From Megascapheus bottae (lineage: Eukaryota > Chordata > Mammalia > Rodentia > Geomyidae): DNA of 64,000 nt. Numbering within the stretch: the stretch's first letter is position 1; the number at the start of each line of letters is the position of its first letter. The position numbers and the translations under genes are program-made. Below the pieces are notes generated by a model. That model made no database searches and was not told the origin of the DNA. It worked only from the letters and a program-made list of their open reading frames with translations. The DNA lies in the NCBI GenBank assembly GCA_024803745.1, contig JANJXV010000037.1:6349501-6413500 (forward strand), given 5' to 3'. Below are positions 35,187-43,640 of the stretch, piece by piece.

Positions 35187-36838
35187 GAGCGGAAGATGGC
35201 ACGGAGACAATAGGGACGCTGCCTAGCTCTTTCTCACAAAAAGAGAGAACCAGGGAGTCCCACGAGCCAATTACCTTAAGAAATCCACAACAACAAACTC
35301 AAAAAGCAATGGAGAAGGACTCAAACCCGAAAAGAAATCCAGATAAAGCTCACATCCAACTTTCTCAAAGAATTCAGAACTCGAGGACCCCTCCCCCACC
35401 CCTCGCCACTGGCTCTGAGCTGCTAAAAGCAGCGGTGGAGGGCACCGGGCCGGGCAGCCCCGACCGCTGCAGAAACCAGCATAGGACCGGGCCAGCGAGC
35501 CGCAGGAGCAGTGGAACCCAGACGCGGACCACAGGCGGTGGCGGAGATCTTAGGGGAGTGAATGATTCTCCAACACCGTGCAGCACCCACAGAGGAACAT
35601 AGAGGTGTGAGTAGCACAGCAGGTCCCCAAACCCATCAGGAAAGCAGAGCAGGTGCCAAGCAATAGAACTTAACTCAAACCCCTCCACCCCGCCCAAGAA
35701 AGACTGGCAGGAGCAGGGGGGCAAGGAATTTAGAATCCTGTCCCTTCCCTCGACAGTACCTTCCCCCAGGCCATTGACTGGCAACTGACAGGCGGGCTGT
35801 GCTAAGACCCAGCACCCCACCAAGGGAGGCGGAGGTGTCACAGCCCCCACCCGCCCACCAGGTTCCTCCCCCAGGCCTCTGACTGGAGACTGACAGGGAG
35901 GCGGATGCTAGGACCCAGCACCCACCAGGGGAGGCGGAGGTGTCCCAGCTCCCACCTGCCCACCAGGTTCCTCCCCCAGGCCTCTGACTGGAGACTGACA
36001 GGGGGCGGATGCTAGGACCCAGCACCCCACCAGGGGAGGCGGAGGTGTCCCAGCTCCCACCCGCCCACCAGGTTCCTCTCCCAGGCCATTGGGTCTGGAG
36101 AGTGGGGGGGCGCTGAGACCCTGCCTTACAACAGCAGGTGCGGTGTGTGGGGAAAATAGGAGCCAGCATCTGTCCCCCTCAAATCTTGAGCCGGGTATTC
36201 TCCAGCTGGGAATCCTGAGCAAGACAGCACCAAGGGGCCCCCCACAGTCACAGGCTCTCTGACAAAGCAGCAGGGAACTGAAGGGCAGACCAGCAGCCAC
36301 GCTCTCCTTCTGAGAATCAGACAGGCGCGGCTCCACTCTTGGAGCTCATGTCCTCAGCTGGGCCCCGCACCTAGGAACAGAGCAGACAGCTGCTGGTCCT
36401 GCTGAGAGCCCCTGGAAACTCCCAAACCCCAGACCCTTGGCGGAGGCCACCCCTAGAAGCAGCACAGGAAAACCAACCATCTGCCCACCACGCTGAAACT
36501 GAAGCTCGCAATCCATTCCACGGCCCACTGTGAGGCCACTGGTTGGGCTGAGAGCTAGTCATGCAGCAGCACACAGCCTCTGGGAACAGGCTGAACACCT
36601 GCAAAAACTGCAAACTCTGACCTAGTCAGCAGAGGAATCAATTTGGCCGAGAACCACAGGTATTCACAGAACCACCTGTCCCAATCCAAGTAAAGACCGC
36701 TACCTACTGACCACAGAGCAAACTACAACAACAGTTCTCCATGCCGAGGAGAGAGCAAGGACGAATTACAACATACATAAATAATCAAAGTCCCACGCAA
36801 AGCACAAAAGGTAACAAGAGCGAAGGGACGAGAGAGAG
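35187..36838 (+). promoter_or_regulatory. L1 5'UTR with YY1-like site and CpG-rich body
   Basis: The element starts GAGCGGAAGATGGC. AAGATGGC (35193-35200) matches the YY1 core that sits at about the same place, near +10, in primate L1 and fixes the transcription start. The body (about 35380-36340) is the most GC- and CpG-rich DNA in the window, as expected for an internal pol II promoter. It holds no plus-strand gene. Long minus-strand open frames occur here because of the repeat and GC content. Confidence 0.82.
35764..36115 (+). repeat. 105-bp tandem repeat in the L1 5'UTR
   Basis: Three complete units of exactly 105 bp (35764-35868, 35869-35973, 35974-36078) and a partial fourth. GGTTC recurs at 35861, 35966 and 36071. 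Units 2 and 3 are almost identical; unit 1 is more diverged. The arrangement recalls monomer arrays of mouse L1 promoters, but it is internal to the 5'UTR rather than at its 5' end. Confidence 0.9.
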
Positions 36839-37767
36839 ATGTCACCATCCCAAGAAATGACACCTGAAGAGACACCAAACATGACCCTATTCAAGGAAAT
36901 GATTGTGAACATGACTAAAGAGATTAAAACAGAACTCCAAAAACAATTCCAGGAACATAAGCAGGAAATCTCCAAGAGCTCCTCGAATTCAAAAGAGAAA
37001 TGGAAGAAAAGATTAATACCCTCAGAGCAGACATGATCAGCTCAGTGTCCACACTTCAAGCAAAAATGGAGGCATTAAGCAGCAGATTGACGGAGATGGA
37101 GAATAGAACATCAGAAACGGAAGATAAAACACAAGAGCTGCAACAGAGAATCGCCACCTTGGAAAAATCAGTCAGAATCTACCAGAGAGAGCCCCAGGAA
37201 ATGGCAGATGCAGCAAAGAAGTCTAATTTTCATATAATAGGGATTGAGGAGGGGGCCGAATTTCAGGACAAAGGTATGCAACCTTTATTCACCAAAATCA
37301 TAGCAGAGAACTTCCCCAACTTCAAAAGGGAAAATACTCACATCATTGAAGGTTTTAGGACCCCAAACAGGCAAGATCCTCAAAGGAACTCATCTAGACA
37401 TCTCATAGTAAAGACACTAGACCTGAATACCAAGGAATTGATCTTAAATGCTGCAAAAACAAAGAAGGAGCTATATTATAATGGGAAGAAAATTCGAATT
37501 ACAGCAGATCTCTCCATGCAAACCCTAAATGCAAGAAAAGCTTGGAAAAACATCATTGATGTCCTGAAGACCAACAACTGCCAACCCAGACTGATATATC
37601 CAGCAAAACTAGCATTTACATTTGAGGGAGAAACAAGAATATTTCACTCCAAAGAGAAGCTTTATGAATACGTGCACACTAAACCAGCATTACAAAGAAT
37701 ACTAATTAATCAAGAACAAATTTTTGTAGAACATCAAGAACCCCCATCAAGAAGCAAACATCTATAA
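36839..37767 (+). pseudogene. L1 ORF1 (RNA-binding protein), one frameshift
   Basis: ORF1p is the trimeric RNA-binding chaperone of the L1 ribonucleoprotein. The start is at 36839 (MSPSQEMTPEE). The frame shifts by one near 36965-36990, apparently from loss of one base, and then runs open from before 37000 to 37767. Overall length would be about 309 codons, slightly shorter than human ORF1p (338). Visible parts are an N-terminal heptad-rich coiled coil with ISSVSTLQAKMEALSSRL, the RRM-like stretch beginning SNFHIIGIEEGAEF, and the C-terminal domain with PRLIYPAKLAFTFEGETRIF. Apart from the single shift the protein is well preserved, which suggests a fairly recent copy. Confidence 0.9.
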
Positions 37768-37833
37768 TTCACTAAACCTAAAAGGGGAAAAAAGAGAGAG
37801 AAAGAAACCTAGAAGTAAAAATAAATAACGACA

Positions 37834-38535
37834 ATGGACACTGACCACTTCTCCACAATCTCCCTAAATGTGAACTGGCTGAACAATCCAATCAAAAGAC
37901 ACAGATCAGCAGACTGGATTAAGAAACACCACCCATCCATATGTTGCCTCCAAGAGACCCACCTCACTGCCAAAGACAGAAACAAATTCCAAGTGAAAGG
38001 ATGGAAACGAATTTTCCACTCCAATGTACCATGCAAGAAAGCAGGAGTAGCAATCTTAATCTCCGACAAAATTAACTTCTGAGTAAAATCAGTACATAAA
38101 GATAAAGACTGTCATTATATATTAGTAAAGGGTACAATCCATGCCCATAATATTAGTTATAAACATTTACTCCCCCAACACGGGAGCACCCAAATTCATC
38201 AAACAAAGTCTTTTAGAATTACAGAACAAGATAGACCCAAACACAATCACTGTGGGAGACCTCAATACAGCACTCTCAACAAATGACAGGTCAACTCAAC
38301 AAAAGTTAAGCAAAGACACCATCGACTTAAATGACACCATAGCCCAGCTGGGCTTAACAGATATACACAGAGTCTTCCACCCAACGGTGAAACTTTTTAC
38401 ATTTTTCTCAGCAGAACATGGAACACACTCCAAAATAGATCATATAATAGTTCATACAGAAAATTTAAGCAGATACAAGAGGTCTGATATAATCCTATGC
38501 ATCCTTTCAGACCACAGTGGAGTCAGACTAGATGA
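37834..38535 (+). pseudogene. L1 ORF2 endonuclease part only
   Basis: This is the N-terminal apurinic/apyrimidinic-type endonuclease domain of ORF2p. Visible motifs are SLNVNWLNNPIKRH, SICCLQETHLT (catalytic-glutamate block), NIYSPNTGAPKFI, VGDLNTALS and, at the end, SDHSGV (catalytic-histidine block). The frame has a stop at 38080-38082 and a frameshift before 38141. Homology stops just after the SDH block, where 3'UTR sequence begins (about 38530-38536). Everything encoding the reverse transcriptase and the cysteine-rich end is absent, a loss of roughly 3 kb or more. Confidence 0.9.
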
Positions 38536-38673
38536 GGGGTGGGGTGGGGGGGAGAGAAATGGGGACCAAGACATGTGAAAGGGTATTAATGTATGGGAAT
38601 TAATAATGCACCATCTATCTGGCAAATATCATGTAACCCTTCTATTAATTACAATAAAAATATATGAAAAAAA
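38536..38673 (+). terminator. L1 3'UTR end with weak polyadenylation site
   Basis: The G-rich stretch 'ggggtggggtggggg' is followed by the shared 3' end ('atctggcaaatatcatgtaa'). AATAAA is at 38653-38658 and a 7-A run at 38667-38673. Read-through of this signal explains the downstream transduced segment. Confidence 0.8.
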
Positions 38674-38856
38674 TTAATAGTGAACAGAGTACTTCCAATA
38701 ATTAACAACTTTATAATGAATTGTGATTTACAGCACGCTTTTAAAATTCTTAGGACTTTAACGTTATTATTTCGTACTTGTATTTTGTAAGTGTTGGATT
38801 TGTTTTAATTAAAATCATTTTAGTAAAAAAAAACAAACAAAAAAAAACAAAACAAA
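38674..38856 (+). other. 3'-transduced flank with second poly(A) tail
   Basis: About 150 bp of non-L1 sequence lies between the element's own A-run and a second A-rich tail. It ends with ATTAAA (38808-38813), 12 nt before the tail starts at 38825. Because the target-site duplication begins only after the second tail, this DNA came with the element from its previous locus. Confidence 0.85.
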
Positions 38857-38872
38857 AAAAATGTCAGGCTTT

Positions 38873-40345
38873 TCATAGGGTCATTTCAGTCTTTAAGATT
38901 AATGATGTCGGAACAATCAACATTCAGTAACCTCCAAGATAAACTGACTGTCATAGATGACTAGTCTCTGAGCCTAACAAACTAACTCTGTGGATACTTT
39001 TGCTTCATTAAAGGAAGCAATTAGTTTTCAGTGTGCTGGACAGAAGAAAACAATTTCACAGATTAGTAGCGCCCGGGGTGGCTCTATCGGCTGGTAAAGT
39101 TGGTTGTGGCAGTAGCCACTTCCCTAGTCATTTTGGGGCCAGTACAATCATCAGGTAGGGTGGTGGCTCCCCCTGATAAGCTATTAACCAACGGAACAGG
39201 CCATCTCACAACCCCACGTCAGTATCCGATCAGGATACACTGGATTTCCTAAGCAAAAGAGTGAACCAACATACTGAGACAAGGAAAGACAAAGCCTTAA
39301 GGATGGCAAGTACCCGGGTTATTGTAGACGTTACTGCTGATAACAAGACCCACAGAGAATAATAAAACAGATGGAGGAAGAGCACACTGCAATATATCTG
39401 GGAAGCTAGAAAGGCAAGTACCATTTATATGCTGGGTTTCAGTATGTTTTTTAAATGCAAGCCATGTGCCTATGATCATATAAAATAATATTTGTCCAAG
39501 TAAACTCCAAGAAATGAAAACAGAAGGTCCCGCCCCTTGGTTACTATTTTTGTTTTCTCTACTTTTGTTCTTATTTGTAAGTTTATTTGAGGGAAAGTAA
39601 GGGGGACACAGAAAGGATGCGGCAGAGGATGAACAAATATAGCCGTGGTACTTACTAGACACAACCTTGAAAATGAACTATACAATTTGTGGGTGAGGTT
39701 GGGAGAGAAAAACTGGAAGACAGTGAGGGAAAGGGTGGTGTTGCCCCCTAAAAAGAAATGTACTCATTACCTAACTTCAGTAACATTAACCCCTCTGTAT
39801 ATCACCTTTATAATAACAATAACATATGTGTGAATCTAAACATATATATATATAAAACACAATACAAAAAAAGGTATTCTGCATATATGAAGATAAATGT
39901 TAACGGTTGTAGCAGAACACTATGTTTCTAGAAACCTCACTCGTTTGATTTTGCAAGTATGTCCTTTAACATAATATATATATATATGTAAACTAATTTT
40001 TAGTAATTAGACATTACGTAGAAATCTAGAGTTCCAACATTGCTAGAGAAAACATGGTAAAATCTGATGCATTGCAAGGAGAGTCCTTAGGGGAGCGACA
40101 GCTGTGCCGGAGTCGTGTCCAATCTCTGCAGCCGGAACTACCCTGCTGTCTTTTGACACCGGGAGTGAGCACTAGATACAATTTATCACTGCATGTGATC
40201 TGCCATTTTTTAATAGCAGAGAGATATTTTTCTGGGCACCCGTCTCTATCCAAGGTGAGTGATGTGCCACATCCACCTTCATGAGCTGCATGTCTTCTGC
40301 AATGAATCCGCAATGCCGACTTCACAGGCCTTTAGCTGTGAGAAC
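38873..40345. other. anonymous, locally CpG-containing sequence
   Basis: No recognised repeat. 39068-39240 and 40085-40260 are richer in G+C and CpG than the surroundings. 39068-39240 also has inverted repeats. No coding sequence is supported. Confidence 0.4.
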
Positions 40346-40520
40346 CAGCCTTCAAAGACAGGCAGGCAGACTTGGATACAAATTCTGCTACTATCACCTA
40401 AGGTTGTTTGGCCTTGAATACATTATTTACTCTCTCTTCTAGTCTATTTTGTTCACAACTGTGATGGAAATGGTAATGTCAATAACGTCTACTTCCTATA
40501 GAGACATTATAGGAAATAAG
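40346..40520 (+). mobile_element. MIR relic
   Basis: The motif order 'cttggatacaaattctgcta', 'ttggccttgaatacattatt' and 'aatggtaatgtcaataacgt' fits a plus-strand MIR. Confidence 0.7.
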
Positions 40521-40584
40521 AACTTCCTCGATGGGCATGAAGATTAAAGGCACCCATATACACAAGCCATCACCCATGCACAAT

Positions 40585-40785
40585 GAGGCTGAGATCTGAG
40601 AATCGCACTTCAAAATCAGCCCAGGAACGGAAGTCCAGGAGAATCTTATCTCCAGTGAAACACCAAAATCTGTGGCTCAATGGGTACAACACTAGCCTTG
40701 AGGAAAAAAACCTCAGGGACAATAATGCCCAGGCTCTGAGTTCAATCAAGTCCCAACACTGGCACCAAAAAAAAAAAAAAAGAAG
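40585..40785 (+). mobile_element. B1-like/Geo SINE, 5'-truncated
   Basis: It begins within the B1 part at 'gaggctgagatctgagaatc'. The linker and Geo half follow, with an A15 tail. Confidence 0.82.
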
Positions 40786-40856
40786 TGTGATGGATAGGGG
40801 GAAAATATTTTAAAAATTGGGACTTAGATAGATTAACAGCAGTTAAAAATTTAAGA

Positions 40857-41057
40857 GGGCTGTGAGTGTGGCCTAGTGGTAGAGTGCTTGCCTACCATGC
40901 ACTAAGACCCGGGTTCAATTCCTCGGTACCACATACATAGAAAAATCTGGAAACAGTGCTGTGGCTCAAGTGGTAGAGCACTAGCCTTGAGAAAGCCCAA
41001 GAATAGTGCTCAGGCCCTGAGTTCAAGCCCCAGGACTGGTTAAAAAAAAAAGAAGAG
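40857..41057 (+). mobile_element. IDL-Geo SINE with target-site duplication
   Basis: A full-length dimer. Flanking repeat AAAATTTAAGA (about 40846-40856 and 41059-41069). Confidence 0.92.
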
Positions 41058-41147
41058 GAAAATTTAAGAAAGTTGTTGTTTTTTTGTTTGTTTTTGTTTG
41101 TTTTGGGGGGGATACTTGTTTTACCCTCCAAAATATCCAGCAGCTAT

Positions 41148-41167
41148 GTTTGTGTGTGTGTGTGTGT
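41148..41167. repeat. short (GT)n
   Basis: A dinucleotide run followed by a mixed TA/CA-rich stretch. Confidence 0.8.
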
Positions 41168-41596
41168 TCGTACAGATGTGTGATACATGTGTCCACACAT
41201 GCATATTTGTATACATATACAAATATACAGACATATATTTAAGCTACATATATACTCATTAAATATACAGATGTATGCATTTGTTATATACGCATAATTA
41301 TGAGTGTGAACACACACCCTTTTTTGCCATTGCTACAGGCCTAAAAGCTATGGGACCAGCTGATAATGGATTGAAACCTCTGAAATTATGTGCCAAAATA
41401 AATCTTTCTGCTTTTAGGTTGTATTCTGGGTATTTGTCACAGTGAAGACCAAACTAGCTAACTCAATTCATATAATCAAGGCATTGTGACTAATGTATAA
41501 ATCTGATCCAGTATATCATTTTCTCTGCTCGAGATATATTACTGACAAAGAATCACCCAAACCTGAAGTTTAAGGGTTTTTTTTTCTTATTCCTCA

Positions 41597-41815
41597 TAGG
41601 TATTATTTATTTATTTATTTATTTAGCCAGTCCTGGGCTTGAGCTTAGGGCATGAACCTTGTCCTTGGACTTTCTCAAGGCTAGAGCTCTACCACTTGAG
41701 CCTCAGCACCACTTCTGGCTTTTTTCTATGTATGTGGTACCGAGAAATTGAACCCGAATCTTCGTGCATGCTAGGCAAGCACTCTACCACTAGGCCAAAC
41801 TCCCGGCCCAGGTAT
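41597..41815 (-). mobile_element. IDL-Geo SINE
   Basis: A full-length minus-strand dimer with its tail complement (TTTA)n at 41603-41623. Short flanking repeat AGGTATT (41597 and about 41811). Confidence 0.92.
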
Positions 41816-41857
41816 TTTTTTTAAATCAAATCCTCTATATTATGTATCCTAGAAAAG

Positions 41858-41965
41858 GTCAGTCAGCTGCTAGCTAGGTGACCTTGAGAAATTTCCCTCT
41901 CTGAATCTGTTCCTTCATCATGAGGGGTTAGTAATTATCTCATGAAGCACTGTGATGATGTTTCC
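41858..41965 (+). mobile_element. MIR relic
   Basis: 'gctaggtgaccttgagaaat', 'ctctctgaatctgttccttc', then 'gttagtaattatctcatgaa' are the MIR core in plus orientation. Confidence 0.78.
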
Positions 41966-42659
41966 TTAGTATGAAGTCTACAAACAGATCACAAGGATTC
42001 CTGGAGCACAGAAGAAGCTGAATATTGAATGACTAAATCTATGTGTCCTCCAGTGATTGCTTTGAAGAGCATCCTACTCTAATTGGAAAAGAAAATAAGA
42101 GATGATAGGAATTTTATTTATTTTTAAATGAAAACCAGAGTAATTTCCAGTGTCAGTGAAATGGTTTTGTGATGATATGACTATATATATCCTGAAATAG
42201 CATCTCTTTGAAAGGTGAATTTGAATAATAAGAAAGAAGGAAGGGCAGCATCATCCATTTCATTTTTATTGAATTATAGAAAATGCACAATTCCTCTCAC
42301 CATCTGGCAAAATAAGCAACTTAAAATGATCAATATATTGAGAAAACATAATATTGGAAATTTAGTTGTGATTACAAAGACACATGATTTGCTGTTAATA
42401 TTTTCCACAGCTCCATATATTATAGTGTGCAATACTCTTCAAAATGTTTCTAAGCTCTGCTAATTTCACTGCAGGTCACTGAAGCGGGAATAATTCATAT
42501 TATTGAGCAAATGTATCTTTTTTGTAATGTTATTCTGCAACAATAAAAACAACTAGATCTTTGTCTCAGACTACCACACTTTTTATTACAATATTATCAA
42601 AGCATAATCAAGGAACCAGCTGTAACAGAATCATAAAATGATTTTTAGGATGCATATTT

Positions 42660-43003
42660 CTTTTCTTTTCTTTTTTGCCATTCCTGGGGCTTGACCTCAG
42701 AGCCTGATTACTAGGATGGAAGAAAGATAGCCTCTTTAACAAATAGTGCTGGCAGAATTGGTTAAACACCTGTAGAAATCTAAAGTTGAATCCTTATATG
42801 TCACACTGAATCAGCATTAATTCCAAATGCTTCAAAGATTTTGAGGTAAAAGCAGATACCCTGCAAATATTACAAAAAGGAATAGGAGATACACTAGAGC
42901 TCCTTGGCACAAGTCCATCTTTCTTAATAAAGGCCCAGAAACACAAGAAATCAGAGAAATATTGGACAAATGGGACTTCATTAAACTGCAGAGCTTCTGT
43001 ATG
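42660..43003. mobile_element. Geo SINE fragment (-) joined to L1 ORF2 fragment (+)
   Basis: Left part (42660-42713): T-rich tail and about 45 bp of Geo 3' end in minus orientation. Right part (42714-43003): an L1 ORF2 fragment in plus orientation, collinear with 575-860 of the first L1 and ending at 'gagcttctgtatg'. There is no L1 3' end or A tail on the L1 side. Whether this is one chimeric insertion or two events is unresolved. Confidence 0.75.
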
Positions 43004-43539
43004 TAATAATTTTTTTCTTTTTTCTTTATATTAGAAATGGCCTAACATCAATAAAATAACATTCCATATAATACCAAGGACATTTAAGAGACTTCTTTGA
43101 AGATATACATTTGGTCTTCAACGGTACCATGAATAATCATAAGTGTTATGTAAATCATGGAACATATTTCCTTTTGAGATAAGGGTCTGCGGCTACAATT
43201 ATATTCTCAAGGTGGTCAATGCCATAAAAAATTTCTGCAAAGTATTTTAAAAATAAAAATTCTGAGCAAGACGAAAATCTGGTTCCAGGGCTCTTTCTGG
43301 TGGTGGCTGAGATCATCTCTTGGTTTGGAGAGATGGAAGGAAAGACAATGTCTCATCTGTCACCTGGAAAAATTCTCACAAACTATTTCCCACTAAAGCA
43401 CAGATGATGGCTCAACAAATCATTCTTTCTGTTGCTTGAAGCTGGTCTCACTGAATCTAGACTCCTTCTTCGCATTACTAATTGATTGGGATTGGCATAC
43501 ATGATGAAACGATTTGCCAGCCCTCATTGAATTCAAGTC
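43004..43539. other. anonymous sequence
   Basis: No gene or repeat was recognised. Confidence 0.4.
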
Positions 43540-43640
43540 TACTCATTTTAATGATGAGATGCACAAAAGTGGAAAATGACTTGCCTGAGCCAGTGATTGG
43601 GACAGCCACGTCTATACACTTCCCCTCAGGCTTGCAGGTC
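43540..43640 (-). mobile_element. probable MIR relic
   Basis: 'tcattttaatgatgagatgc' and 'aaaatgacttgcctgagcca' resemble the reverse MIR core. Confidence 0.55.

Larger units (their letters stand above)
35171..38872 (+). mobile_element. internally deleted L1 with 5' end, 3' transduction and target-site duplications
   Basis: A 3.67-kb insertion (35187-38856) is bounded by a perfect 16-bp duplication, AAAAATGTCAGGCTTT (35171-35186 and 38857-38872). In order it holds a GC-rich 5'UTR (35187 to about 36838), ORF1 (36839-37767, frameshifted), the start of ORF2 (37834 to about 38535), an abrupt join to the 3'UTR (about 38531-38666), a short A-run (38667-38673), about 150 bp of non-L1 sequence (38674-38824) and a second A-rich tail (38825-38856). 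The reverse transcriptase and the C-terminal region of ORF2 are missing, so the copy cannot move by itself. Because the duplication encloses the whole unit, 5'UTR, deletion and transduced flank all arrived, or were resolved, within one insertion locus. Confidence 0.93.

Noticed and set aside
35309..35602. Plus-strand 97-codon open frame in the GC-rich block
   Set aside because: It lies in the L1 5'UTR upstream of ORF1. The open frame is explained by high G+C, and there are no family features.
35764..36115. CRISPR-like array
   Set aside because: Contiguous 105-bp tandem units without spacers, in a vertebrate L1 5'UTR.
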